Below, in pieces: positions 17,123 through 26,177 of a DNA stretch of 64,000 nucleotides. The translations under genes and the position numbers were made by a program. Numbering within the stretch: the stretch's first letter is position 1; every line of letters starts with the position of its first letter. The notes beneath the pieces are model-generated. The model ran no database searches. It had not been told where the DNA came from and saw only the letters and a list, made by a program, of their open reading frames with translations. Location of the stretch: positions 124,001-188,000 of the forward strand of contig NZ_PPEG02000010.1 of NCBI RefSeq assembly GCF_002899945.2, read 5' to 3'. The stretch is from Chryseobacterium viscerum. Its GTDB lineage: Bacteria > Bacteroidota > Bacteroidia > Flavobacteriales > Weeksellaceae.

Positions 17123-18460
17123 ATGCAGTACATTGATAACATTATTTTCCTGATTTTATTAGTGGCAGGATTTGGGCTGTTTGCTAAAAGCCTGCTGAAA
17201 ATCTACAGAAATATCAGGTTAGGTCACGAAATCAATAGAAACGACAGAAAAGGAGAACGCTGGGGAACCATGGCTCGTGTAGCGATGGGACAGAGTAAAA
17301 TGACGGCACGTCCTGTTGCCGGAGTTCTACACCTTTTTGTATATGTAGGTTTTGTGATTATTAATATCGAATTAATAGAAATCATTGTTGATGGAATATT
17401 TGGGACACATCGTTTTCTATCAAGCATTTTCGGACATACATTTTATAATTTCTTCACCGCAACATTAGAAGTTTTAGCACTTTTGGTGGTCATTGGAGTT
17501 GTTATCTTCTTTATCCGTAGAAATTTTTACGGCGTTAAGAGATTGACAATGAAAGAGCTTTTTGGGTGGCCGAAGAATGATGCAAACTGGATCTTAATCA
17601 TCGAGTTTGCCCTGATGATGGCATTCTTTAAAATGAATGCTTCAGATTTTATTTTACAGACGAGAGGCATTTTTCCAGAACATGGAAGCTTCCCGATCAG
17701 TGAAATGACATTAGTTCCGTTTTTGGAAATCTTCAGTTTTGATAGCGGATTTTTGATGTTTACAGAGAAAGCTGCTTGGTGGTTCCACTTTGTAGGGATT
17801 CTTTTCTTCATGAACTATCTTTATTACTCAAAACATTTGCATATTATCCTTGCGTTTCCAAGTACATGGTATGCCAATCTTAATAAAAAAGGGAAATTCA
17901 ACAATCTTGACTCTGTAACCAAAGAGATCAAATTAATGATGGATCCCAATGCTGATCCCTACGCAGCTCCGGCTGAAGGTGCTGAAGCAGATACTCCTTC
18001 TAAATTTGGGGCAGAAGATATTTTTGATCTGAACCAGGTACAGCTTCTTAATGCATACTCATGTACAGAATGCGGACGTTGTACTTCCGTTTGTCCGGCT
18101 AATATTACCGGGAAAAAACTTTCTCCAAGATTGATTCTGATGAAAACCAGAGACCGATTGGAAGAAGTAGGAAGAAATATTGATAAAAACGGAAAATTTG
18201 TTGATGACGGTAAAAAACTGCTCAACGATTATATTACAAAAGAAGAACTTTGGGCATGTACAACATGTAATGCATGTACAGAGGCTTGTCCGGTATTGCT
18301 TGATCCGCTTTCCATTATTTTTGAGATGAGAAGATTCCTGGTGATGGAACAGTCTGCTGCGCCACAGGAACTGAATCTGATGATGACCAATGTGGAAAAC
18401 AATGCTGCTCCTTGGCAGTATAATCAGGCTGACCGTCTGAATTGGGCAGCGGAAAACTAG
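17123..18460 (+). CDS. Membrane Fe-S oxidoreductase, HdrC/GlpC-like with NarI-like membrane part
   Basis: 445 residues. The N-terminal 240 residues contain four to five membrane helices of the kind seen in NarI/HdrE-like cytochrome b subunits. The C-terminal part has two 4Fe-4S motifs: CTECGRCTSVCP from Cys314 and CTTCNACTEACP from Cys379. This suggests an electron-transfer unit moving electrons between a membrane quinone/heme site and a cytosolic partner, most likely the HdrB-like protein encoded next. Substrate unknown. The start ATG lies 11 bp after the MCE gene. Confidence 0.9.
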   Translation: MQYIDNIIFLILLVAGFGLFAKSLLKIYRNIRLGHEINRNDRKGERWGTMARVAMGQSKMTARPVAGVLHLFVYVGFVIINIELIEIIVDGIFGTHRFLSSIFGHTFYNFFTATLEVLALLVVIGVVIFFIRRNFYGVKRLTMKELFGWPKNDANWILIIEFALMMAFFKMNASDFILQTRGIFPEHGSFPISEMTLVPFLEIFSFDSGFLMFTEKAAWWFHFVGILFFMNYLYYSKHLHIILAFPSTWYANLNKKGKFNNLDSVTKEIKLMMDPNADPYAAPAEGAEADTPSKFGAEDIFDLNQVQLLNAYSCTECGRCTSVCPANITGKKLSPRLILMKTRDRLEEVGRNIDKNGKFVDDGKKLLNDYITKEELWACTTCNACTEACPVLLDPLSIIFEMRRFLVMEQSAAPQELNLMMTNVENNAAPWQYNQADRLNWAAEN

Positions 18461-18549
18461 ATAATTAATCAATTTGTAAGTTTGAAATTGATTAAAGTCT
18501 ACATCACTTTCAAATTTCCAAATTCTCACATTTTCAAATTGAAAAAGAA

Positions 18550-19335
18550 ATGGATTTCAATATAAAAACAATGGCAGAATATGCTGCCGAAGGAAAAGCC
18601 CCGGAAGTTTTATTTTGGGTTGGATGTGCGGGAAGTTTTGATGACCGTGCTAAGAAAATTACAAAAGCATTTTGCAAGATATTAAACAAAATAGGGGTTG
18701 AATTTGCTGTACTGGGGCAGGAAGAAAGCTGTACCGGAGATCCGGCTAAAAGAGCAGGAAATGAATTCGTTTTCCAGATGATGGCCCTTACCAATATTGA
18801 AGTGCTGAACGCCTATGAAGTAAAGAAAATCGTAACGGCTTGTCCACACTGCTTCAATACCCTGAAAAATGAATATCCAAGCTTAGGAGGACACTTTGAC
18901 GTAGTGCATCATACCCAGTTCCTGAAAACCTTAATGGAAGAAGGAAGACTGAAAATAGAAGGAGGAGCCTTCAAAGGGAAGAAAATTACATTCCATGATC
19001 CATGCTATTTAGGACGTGCCAATGATGAATATGAAGCTCCGAGACTATTGCTTGAAAAGCTGGATGCAGAGCTTGTAGAAATGAAGCGTTGCAAGACTAA
19101 CGGACTTTGCTGTGGAGCAGGGGGTGCACAGATGTTTAAAGAACCTGAAAAAGGAAACAAAGACATTAATATTGAAAGAACAGAAGAAGCTTTATCTTTT
19201 GAACCTAAAGTAATTGCTACCGGATGCCCTTTCTGCAACACGATGATGACGGATGGGGTGAAACACTTTAACAAAAATACTGAAGTTGCCGTAAAAGATA
19301 TCGTTGAACTTCTTGCTGAAGCAGAAGATTTATAG
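18550..19335 (+). CDS. CCG-domain Fe-S protein, HdrB/LutA/GlpC-like
   Basis: 261 residues with two cysteine-rich (CCG) domains. Visible motifs are VGCAGSFD near the N-terminus, ESCTGDPA, TACPHCFNTLKNEYP, FHDPCYLGR, LCCGAGGAQMF and TGCPFCNTMM. These are the cluster ligands of heterodisulfide-reductase B-like subunits. It is 89 bp behind the membrane Fe-S gene and should be its redox partner. The family acts in lactate utilisation, glycerol-3-phosphate oxidation or thiol/disulfide chemistry in other organisms; here the substrate is open. Confidence 0.9.
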   Translation: MDFNIKTMAEYAAEGKAPEVLFWVGCAGSFDDRAKKITKAFCKILNKIGVEFAVLGQEESCTGDPAKRAGNEFVFQMMALTNIEVLNAYEVKKIVTACPHCFNTLKNEYPSLGGHFDVVHHTQFLKTLMEEGRLKIEGGAFKGKKITFHDPCYLGRANDEYEAPRLLLEKLDAELVEMKRCKTNGLCCGAGGAQMFKEPEKGNKDINIERTEEALSFEPKVIATGCPFCNTMMTDGVKHFNKNTEVAVKDIVELLAEAEDL

Positions 19336-19355
19336 TTGTAATCTTATACAGGTTT

Positions 19356-20492
19356 ATGAAAGTAAAATGGAGACTCTCCTTTTTGTTTGTAATTTCGATA
19401 CTTACTCTTCTTACATTCTGGAACTACCAAAACAGAGTATATGACTGGGATATGCCAGGCTATCTGGGATGTATGTATACTTCTGAATTTCCGGACTCAC
19501 CGGATAAAGTTCGAATCATTACGTATCAAGAAATAAAAAAAGAGGCTCCTGCAGAGCATTATGCAGACGTAATCGGAATAAAGCAGTGGGACATTCCCAG
19601 GCAGTATTTCGTGAAAAATACACAATCTTTTACAGAACAATTACCCTATTTTCAAATTAAAATAGGGTATATTCTTGTGATAACTCTTTTTTATAAGCTT
19701 GGGCTTTCCTCCCCAATGGCCGTTCTGTTTACCAGTCTTATTTCTTACTTTGTTTCAGGGTTATTATTCTTTTATATTCTAAAGCTTCTGTTTCCGAAGA
19801 AATACTGGCTTGCTGTATTATTAACGGTAGCTGCAATGCTTCTGCCGCCAATGACGTATATGTCCAGGGTTTCTACACCGGATATGTTTATTTTTCAGTT
19901 TATGCTGATCTTTATTATTGCTTTGATTAAGAATTGGAGCAAATGGATCATGTTTCTGCTTCTTTTTGGAATCACTTTTATACGTCCGGATTACATTACT
20001 TTTACTCTGACTTATATTATCGCTGTCTTCTTCTTTTACTACATCAGAGACAAGAAAATTGATGTTTCTCTTATTGTACAAGGAACAGTACTTTTAGTGA
20101 TGTACCTGGTAATTATTAAATTTTACCATTATCCCGGTTGGAAAGACGTCTTCTATGACACGTTTATAGACAGAAGACCTATTATCTCTACCCATCCTAT
20201 CGATGTCAGTTTAATGGAGTATTTAAGCATCATTTATATCAAAATTATTTACTTTAAAAAAGTGACTTTATCCGTAGCGATTATGATTGGCGTTATTTTC
20301 TGGAAATCAAAAGATATGTGGGTAAGGATGATCTCAGTTCTTTTTCTGGTGAATGTTTATATCAAATTCTTTTTCTTTCCACAATCGGCGGCACTGCGGT
20401 TTTTCTTCCCGTTTATTTTTCCACTTTTCATTATGATGCTTTATGTACTGAGCAAAAAATACAATGATCTTAAACTCGAGAAAATTGCGTAA
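19356..20492 (+). CDS. Polytopic membrane protein of unknown function
   Basis: 378 residues with about nine to ten membrane helices and an extracytoplasmic loop of about 70 residues after the first helix (containing YDWDMPGYLG and two Tyr/Pro-rich stretches). The general look, with an acidic DWDMP motif after helix 1 and YMSRVSTPD between helices, resembles GT-C type glycosyltransferases (PMT-like), but I cannot assign it to a family. It starts 21 bp after the CCG-domain gene. It is a lineage-variable insert between the Fe-S genes and the following small conserved gene, by my recollection of other Flavobacteriia (inference). Confidence 0.75.
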   Translation: MKVKWRLSFLFVISILTLLTFWNYQNRVYDWDMPGYLGCMYTSEFPDSPDKVRIITYQEIKKEAPAEHYADVIGIKQWDIPRQYFVKNTQSFTEQLPYFQIKIGYILVITLFYKLGLSSPMAVLFTSLISYFVSGLLFFYILKLLFPKKYWLAVLLTVAAMLLPPMTYMSRVSTPDMFIFQFMLIFIIALIKNWSKWIMFLLLFGITFIRPDYITFTLTYIIAVFFFYYIRDKKIDVSLIVQGTVLLVMYLVIIKFYHYPGWKDVFYDTFIDRRPIISTHPIDVSLMEYLSIIYIKIIYFKKVTLSVAIMIGVIFWKSKDMWVRMISVLFLVNVYIKFFFFPQSAALRFFFPFIFPLFIMMLYVLSKKYNDLKLEKIA

Positions 20493-20497
20493 TTTTG
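20490..20497 (+). promoter_or_regulatory. candidate -7 element (TAATTTTG)
   Basis: TAATTTTG overlaps the stop codon of the membrane protein gene and lies about 106 nt before the next ATG. Single-element match, tentative. Confidence 0.3.
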
Positions 20498-20603
20498 TCT
20501 TTTAGATGGTAAGGATATGAAATCACTGTTACAGTAATATTCTGTTCTATGAACCGAATTGAAGAGTGATTGCACAGTGCCTTGAAAAATAAATTGTTAC
20601 ATT

Positions 20604-21092
20604 ATGAAAATCGAAGAATCTAGCATTGTAGAAACCAACGACTACAGAGTTATTATATACCCGGCTTCAAGACCTTTTGAAACGAAAGAAGCAAAGACTA
20701 TTACTGAAAAACTATTTGATTTCCTTGCGACTTGGGCTGCCCATGGAAAACCGCTTTCTTCTTCATTTAAAATTGAAAAGAATCAGTTTATAGTGGTTTG
20801 TGTAGATGAAGAAAAAGAAATGGCTTCAGGATGCAGCATTGATGCATTAGGAAAGATCATGAGAGAAATTGATGAAGAATATCAATTGGGTCTTTTTGAC
20901 AGAATGAAGGCAAGCTTTGTTGAAAATGGAGAAGTGAAAACTTTAAAACTGATCGATTTTAAAACGAAGTTGAGAAATGGTGACCTTTCAAACGATATCC
21001 AGGTTTTTGATTTCTCCAAAAATACGTATCTGGACTTTTTGAGCCACTTCCTTCTTCCATTGGAGAAGAGCTGGGCGGCTTCTATAAAATAA
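20604..21092 (+). CDS. Small conserved Bacteroidetes protein (often labelled ABC transporter ATPase, without ATPase motifs)
   Basis: 162 residues. Similar proteins are commonly annotated as 'ABC transporter ATPase', but the sequence has no Walker A (GxxxxGK[ST]), no LSGGQ and no Walker B, and is far too short for an ABC ATPase. It is a soluble alpha/beta protein with conserved-looking DYRVIIYPASRPFETKEA, DFLATWAAHGKPLSSSF and SHFLLPLEKSWAASIK segments. It ends in a clear terminator. Function unknown; the ATPase label should not be propagated. Confidence 0.85.
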   Translation: MKIEESSIVETNDYRVIIYPASRPFETKEAKTITEKLFDFLATWAAHGKPLSSSFKIEKNQFIVVCVDEEKEMASGCSIDALGKIMREIDEEYQLGLFDRMKASFVENGEVKTLKLIDFKTKLRNGDLSNDIQVFDFSKNTYLDFLSHFLLPLEKSWAASIK

Positions 21093-21124
21093 ACGATGTT
21101 AAGCTGATACAGCTGATCAAATAT

Positions 21125-21153
21125 AAAGTGGGAACCTGTTTCCCACTTTTTTG
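21125..21153 (+). terminator. intrinsic terminator
   Basis: AAAGTGGGAA / TTCCCACTTT with a 5-nt loop and T-run, 32 bp past the stop of the small conserved gene. Confidence 0.9.
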
Positions 21154-21163
21154 TTTTATAATG

Positions 21164-21171
21164 TATCTTTG
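21164..21171 (+). promoter_or_regulatory. -7 element (TATCTTTG) of the glycosyltransferase operon
   Basis: Exact TAnnTTTG match followed by CATAGAC, 20 nt before the ATG. A -33 TTG is not present at normal spacing because the terminator occupies that place. Confidence 0.5.
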
Positions 21172-21191
21172 CATAGACTCGAGTAAAACGG

Positions 21192-22325
21192 ATGCCTAAA
21201 GTACTTTTTTTAACGACCTCCCACAACTATAATGATGATCGCATCTTCTATCATCAGGCGAAAGCTCTTAGAGATAAAGGGTATGAAGTAAAAATATGCA
21301 GCTTATATGCAGAGTACAAAGGCCATATTGATGGTATTGAAATAGAGTCGTATGCAGTTCTGGAAGAAAGTATAGAAAAGAAGATAGAAACCTTGCGAAA
21401 AGTCTGTGATGCCTTTCAGCCAGAATGCATCATTTGTTCCGAACCTTTAGCAGTAATAGCCGCAAAGAAGTTTGTAAAAAAACATAAAGTAAGCTGTATC
21501 TATGATGTTACAGAGTGGTATCCCTCCATGTCTATGCTTGATGGATACCGATATCCGGCTAAAATTTTCCAGACTGTTAAGTTTTCCCTTATTCAGTTGT
21601 ATGCAGGACTTTTAAGTACGCATTTTATTTTTGGAGAAACCACCAAAAAATTCCCCTTAGCCTATCTTTTTGGATTTAAAAGGCAAATAATTCTACCTTA
21701 TTATCCTGATACTGTTTACATCAGGGAAAGTGTAAAAAGGCTCGATCCTGAAACCATTACACTCTGTTACACAGGTCAGATTTCTAAGGATAAGGGAATT
21801 GATAATTTCTTTAAAGCAGCAGATAAAGTTCGTCAGAAATATCAGGAACTTTGTATAAAGATTCTTATTATAGGATCGACGGTACAGGAAAGTGATGAAC
21901 TCTACTTTTCAACACTATTGAAAAAGTATTCTTTTGAACATATTGAGATCAGAAAGCCCACTACTTTTGAAAAATTTACAGAAGCATTGGCAGAAGCAGA
22001 TGTATGTTTTGACCTTCGGGAGATCAATTTTGAGAACAATCATTCACTGCCAATCAAGCTTTTTTACTTTATGGGGGCAGGAAAACCAGTGATCTATTCA
22101 AACTTGAAAGGAATCCGGAAGCATATGGGAAATCTTTCCTTTGGTACTCTGGTAGATCCGCAGAATGCTGAATCTATTTCAGAAATTATCATTCATTATA
22201 TCAGGAATCCGGAATTGTATTATTCACATGCTGTCAATGCGCGAAAAGAATTTAACGAAAAATATAATTGGGAAGTGATCAGAAACTCCTTTGTTGATTT
22301 TGTGAAAAGTTCTATTGATAAATAA
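21192..22325 (+). CDS. Glycosyltransferase, GT4-like
   Basis: 377 residues with two Rossmann halves (GT-B fold). N-terminal MPKVLFLTTSHNYNDDRIFYHQAKALRDKGYEV resembles Bacteroidetes GT4 enzymes. In the C-terminal half are LCYTGQISKDKGIDNFF (donor domain start) and SLPIKLFYFMGAGKPVIYSN, the region equivalent to the EX7E donor-binding motif. It probably adds a sugar to a lipid-linked surface glycan. The flippase gene follows after 10 bp, so they share a transcript. Confidence 0.88.
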   Translation: MPKVLFLTTSHNYNDDRIFYHQAKALRDKGYEVKICSLYAEYKGHIDGIEIESYAVLEESIEKKIETLRKVCDAFQPECIICSEPLAVIAAKKFVKKHKVSCIYDVTEWYPSMSMLDGYRYPAKIFQTVKFSLIQLYAGLLSTHFIFGETTKKFPLAYLFGFKRQIILPYYPDTVYIRESVKRLDPETITLCYTGQISKDKGIDNFFKAADKVRQKYQELCIKILIIGSTVQESDELYFSTLLKKYSFEHIEIRKPTTFEKFTEALAEADVCFDLREINFENNHSLPIKLFYFMGAGKPVIYSNLKGIRKHMGNLSFGTLVDPQNAESISEIIIHYIRNPELYYSHAVNARKEFNEKYNWEVIRNSFVDFVKSSIDK

Positions 22326-22335
22326 TCACATCACC

Positions 22336-23589
22336 ATGCAGTTTACTATTATTAAAACTTTTGTCTCACGTTTTCTTATACTGATCCTCAGTTTTGGTCT
22401 GGTGATCTATTCTACGAATATGTGGGGAAGTGAGGGGAAAGGAACCATTTCTATTGTGGTTGCCAATGCTGCAGCAGTAAGCTTTTTCAGTAGTATTTTT
22501 TCAGGAAGCAGCGCTTCTTATTTTGCTTCAAGGTTTAAAATAGAAAAAGTTTTATTGTATGCCTATCTATGGTCTATCCTGATTGGACTTTTTGTGCCGT
22601 TTTTATTCAGTGTGGCCTCCATTCAGAGTGAATATGTTTTTTATCTTATCGGGATCTCAGTTTTTTCATCCCTTTTGTCTACTAATATTAGCTTGTTTAT
22701 TGGAAAACAGGATATTAGGCAGTTTAATGTGTATACTGTTTTACAACAACTTGTCCATATTATTTTTATCGGAACATTGGTATATGTGTTCGGAAAGAAA
22801 GATGTTTCCGTATATTTTCTTGCACAGATCGGATGTCTGGCACTTTTATCATTGACCAGCTTCCTGCAGATCATTAAAAAATGTAAGATTTCAGAAATTT
22901 CATTCTCTAAAGATGTTGCCAAAAACATGTTTGAATATGGTTGGAAAACCCAGCTGAGTGCTTTTGTTCAATTTCTGAATTACAGGCTCTCATTTTATTT
23001 TTTAGAATATTTTGAAGGCATTGCCAGTGTAGGAATCTTTTCAATTGGGGTTACATTTTCAGAAGCTATTTGGACGATCACGCGAAGTATTGCTGTTGTT
23101 TTATACTCAGATGTGGTGAACAGCAAAAGCAGAGAAGAATCTGTCGTGAAAACCAAAGAATCCCTGAAGCTGACGTTTATTTTAATGATAGGTTTTGTAC
23201 TGGGAATCATAATCATACCTTCACAGGTTTATGAGATGATTTTTGGAAAAGAATTCAGAAATACCAAAGAAATCATGCTCCTTTTATCTCCCGGAATCTT
23301 TGCCATTGCCGTAAGTGATATGGTAGGACATTACTTCTCGGGAATGAGAGAGTTGAAAATTCTGAATGTAAAATCAATAGTTGGTCTGATCGTTACCGTT
23401 GTATTTTCTTTCATTGCGATACCCAGATGGGGAATTTTAGGCGCTTGTATTGCCACTACATCCTCTTATTTGGTTTCCGCTTTCCTGCTGTTCCGAAAGT
23501 TTTATGGCGCTACAACATTCAGTTTAAAAGATTATCTGGTTTCAAAAGAAGAAATACAGCTTTTAAAAGAAAAATTTCTGAAGAAATAA
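22336..23589 (+). CDS. Polysaccharide flippase, Wzx/MATE-like
   Basis: 417 residues from the ATG at 22336; an in-frame TTG at 22315 would overlap the preceding gene and is less likely. About 12 membrane helices, with the oligosaccharide-flippase pattern: helix-1 Arg/Phe-rich start, mid-protein YGWKTQLSAFVQFLNYRLSFYFL, and a C-terminal LGACIATTSSYLVSAFLL. Expected role: moving undecaprenyl-linked oligosaccharide across the inner membrane. No polymerase (wzy) or chain-length gene is seen nearby. Confidence 0.87.
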   Translation: MQFTIIKTFVSRFLILILSFGLVIYSTNMWGSEGKGTISIVVANAAAVSFFSSIFSGSSASYFASRFKIEKVLLYAYLWSILIGLFVPFLFSVASIQSEYVFYLIGISVFSSLLSTNISLFIGKQDIRQFNVYTVLQQLVHIIFIGTLVYVFGKKDVSVYFLAQIGCLALLSLTSFLQIIKKCKISEISFSKDVAKNMFEYGWKTQLSAFVQFLNYRLSFYFLEYFEGIASVGIFSIGVTFSEAIWTITRSIAVVLYSDVVNSKSREESVVKTKESLKLTFILMIGFVLGIIIIPSQVYEMIFGKEFRNTKEIMLLLSPGIFAIAVSDMVGHYFSGMRELKILNVKSIVGLIVTVVFSFIAIPRWGILGACIATTSSYLVSAFLLFRKFYGATTFSLKDYLVSKEEIQLLKEKFLKK

Positions 23590-23655
23590 TTACTCTCTTT
23601 TGGTACAGAAAATAAAGTCATTTCCCTATTTTTACAAATCTATTAAGACTTTACT

Positions 23656-25554
23656 ATGTGCGGAATCAGCGGTTATTATTCATTTCATAAAAGTATTTCC
23701 TCAAAAAATATTCTGGAAATGAATCAGGCGATCAGACATCGCGGACCGGATGATGAAGGATTTTGGCTTTATGATCATGACCAGGCAACTTCTTTTTCAG
23801 GAAATGATTCTACCCTAAAAATTAAAGAACAATTTCCACTTTTACAGGACAGAAATTCAGAAATTGCCTTAGGTTTCCGCAGGTTATCCATTATTGATCT
23901 GTCTGAAAAAGGCCATCAGCCCATGCTCTCGGAAGATGAAAAGATCATTGTTACTTTCAACGGAGAGATTTATAATTTTAAAAAATTAAGAAAAGAACTT
24001 GAGGCTGCAGGACATTCTTTTCGAAGTCATTCCGATACCGAAGTCATTTTAAAAGCTTATCAGGAATGGGGAAATTCAACTTTTGCAAAGCTAGATGGCA
24101 TGTTTTCCCTCTGTATTGTTGATCTGATCAGTCACAAACTTTTGCTGGCAAGAGACAGAGTAGGGATGAAGCCCCTATTTTACCATCAAAGTGAAAAAGG
24201 ATTGGTTTGGGCATCAGAAATAAAAGCCTTATTAAAAAATGAATTTGTAAAGCCTGAAATCAATTGGAATGGAGTCTATACCAATTTTCTTTTTCAAACC
24301 ACGCTGGCTCCACAAACCTGCTTTCAGGATATTTTGTCCCTTGAACCTGCTTCTTTTATGACCATTGATTTAAAAGATCAGAAAATCACCAAAGAGAAAT
24401 TCTGGAAACTGCCTTCACCATCTTCTGAAAATATTTCTGAAGAGGAAGCTGTAAGAAAAGTAGATGAACTGCTTTCTGAAAGTATATCAGAACAATTGTA
24501 TGCAGATGTTCCTGTAGCAGTGATGATGAGTGGTGGAATAGATTCTACCTTAATTGCTTCAAAATCAAAACCTTTTAATGCCAATGTCAAAACATACACG
24601 ATCTCTTATCCGTTTTCTGAAGAAGAAGTGAAAAATGCATCTTTGGCTGCTGAACATTTTGGAGTTTCGCATGAGGTAAAAGAGGTAAGTGATGAAGAAG
24701 CACTGGAACAGCTTAAAGAAAATATCCAGCATTTTGAAGAACCGTACAGCAGTTTTGAAGTGTTGATCAATGCCGCAAAATATGCACACGATAAAGATTT
24801 TAAAGTGGTATTAAGCGGAAATGGCGCTGATGAACTTTTTGCAGGCTATTCTCATACTTTGAAACTTAAAAGATGGCTGCTGATGAAGAATTTTAATTTT
24901 ATAAAACCTTTTATTTTTACGAAAGATAAATTTTCACAACGGGTTAAAAATTATTTCAGTCAGGATTATCTATTTGATTTTTTCCGTCAGAGCCAGATCA
25001 GTATGATGCCTCTTGAAGTTAAAAACCTTATAACACCTGCCATTTACAATACTATTAATACTGATTTATCCCGTTACCATGGTCTGGAAATAAAAGGGTA
25101 TTCAGGATATTTTGAATATGATATGAAATATTCCCTGTCTTCCCATCACGTCTTCCGGGATGACCTGAGTGCGATGAAATACAGTGTAGAGTTTCGTTAT
25201 CCGTATTTAAGCAATAATCTGATCGATTATGTGGCAGCCTTACCTGAACATATCAGGTTTAATGGAATACAGAATAAACCATTGCTGCGTAAAACGGCAG
25301 AAAAATATCTTCCCGACTCAGTTTTGAATATGCCCAAAAAAGGATTTTCATTTCCGGTCAATTATTTCATTAAAAACGAGAAAAAAGTAAGGGACTTTAT
25401 TGTTGAAACCCTTGAAAGCTTAAAGAAGAGAACCTTTTTCAACGCAGCCATGATTGATGAATGGTGGAATCATCAGGAACACGAATATGATTGGGTGAAA
25501 ATCTGGCAGCTCGTCACTTTTGAGTTGTGGTATCAGAAATATTTTGAAAAATAA
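23656..25554 (+). CDS. asnB: Asparagine synthase (glutamine-hydrolysing)
   Basis: 632 residues. Cys2 of MCGISGYYS is the glutaminase nucleophile; IRHRGPDDEG and GFRRLSIIDLS complete the class-II amidotransferase domain (about 1-220). The synthetase half has the PP-loop MMSGGIDST and SGNGADELFAGY. It converts aspartate to asparagine, or amidates a sugar/peptide precursor in polysaccharide clusters, where AsnB paralogs are common. Its position behind a glycosyltransferase and flippase makes either role possible. Confidence 0.93.
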   Translation: MCGISGYYSFHKSISSKNILEMNQAIRHRGPDDEGFWLYDHDQATSFSGNDSTLKIKEQFPLLQDRNSEIALGFRRLSIIDLSEKGHQPMLSEDEKIIVTFNGEIYNFKKLRKELEAAGHSFRSHSDTEVILKAYQEWGNSTFAKLDGMFSLCIVDLISHKLLLARDRVGMKPLFYHQSEKGLVWASEIKALLKNEFVKPEINWNGVYTNFLFQTTLAPQTCFQDILSLEPASFMTIDLKDQKITKEKFWKLPSPSSENISEEEAVRKVDELLSESISEQLYADVPVAVMMSGGIDSTLIASKSKPFNANVKTYTISYPFSEEEVKNASLAAEHFGVSHEVKEVSDEEALEQLKENIQHFEEPYSSFEVLINAAKYAHDKDFKVVLSGNGADELFAGYSHTLKLKRWLLMKNFNFIKPFIFTKDKFSQRVKNYFSQDYLFDFFRQSQISMMPLEVKNLITPAIYNTINTDLSRYHGLEIKGYSGYFEYDMKYSLSSHHVFRDDLSAMKYSVEFRYPYLSNNLIDYVAALPEHIRFNGIQNKPLLRKTAEKYLPDSVLNMPKKGFSFPVNYFIKNEKKVRDFIVETLESLKKRTFFNAAMIDEWWNHQEHEYDWVKIWQLVTFELWYQKYFEK

Positions 25555-25592
25555 AGAAGCAGCCTAAAGATTAATATTTTACCTTTGTAATT

Positions 25593-26111
25593 ATGATGAA
25601 ATATTTTTGGGGCATATTTGTTGCGTTTTTTGCACTGGTAAGTTGTAAAAGTGATGATGATTCTTTGCAGAGAGTGGATCAGGTACTTAATATCTATATG
25701 AAAAACAGTGCCGGCCAGGATCTTCTGAACAATAAACTTCCAGGATCTTACACCGGGTTTTCCGTGAACGATGTTTTTGGAACAAAAGATATTGCTCCGG
25801 TAAGTATTTCGTTAAGAACGTCACCCGAGTCATTATTCTATATGGAATATCTTGCAGGGGCAAAGAGAAGAAGATTAGATTCTATCAGTCCAGACAATCC
25901 GGGGACAGGAACTTCTTACTATTCCAGAATGCAGATTACGTTTACAAAAAGTACTAATGTAAGTGATAATGTGATAGGATTGCTGGAAGTTCAGTATCGT
26001 AATACCCCTACAGCATTCCAGGTTTCAAAGGTATTGTATGAAGGAAAAGAAGTATTTTCAAAAAATGCTGATGCACCAACTTCGATAAATACCGTTACTA
26101 TCACAAAATAA
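25593..26111 (+). CDS. Hypothetical lipoprotein
   Basis: 172 residues. A lipoprotein signal MMKYFWGIFVAFFALVSC places the lipidated Cys at 18, followed by acidic KSDDD, typical of surface-directed or periplasmic Bacteroidetes lipoproteins. No recognised domain. A TACCTTTG element at 25580-25587 lies only 6 bp before the first ATG, so either the transcript is nearly leaderless or the match is fortuitous. Confidence 0.8.
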   Translation: MMKYFWGIFVAFFALVSCKSDDDSLQRVDQVLNIYMKNSAGQDLLNNKLPGSYTGFSVNDVFGTKDIAPVSISLRTSPESLFYMEYLAGAKRRRLDSISPDNPGTGTSYYSRMQITFTKSTNVSDNVIGLLEVQYRNTPTAFQVSKVLYEGKEVFSKNADAPTSINTVTITK

Positions 26112-26115
26112 TTTT

Positions 26116-26150
26116 TAAATTTGCACAATTGTTAGCTTATTATAAGCTAA
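26116..26150 (+). promoter_or_regulatory. serS promoter with adjacent palindrome
   Basis: TAAATTTG (26116-26123) matches the -7 consensus. A palindrome TTAGCTTA-TTA-TAAGCTAA (26132-26150) lies at or just after the predicted start of transcription. Confidence 0.55.
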
Positions 26151-26177
26151 ACATCTAATATTTAACATCTAAATAAA

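Noticed and set aside
25580-25587. TACCTTTG as promoter of the lipoprotein gene at 25,593
   Set aside because: It is only 6 bp before the start codon, which would leave almost no leader; not listed as a separate promoter.
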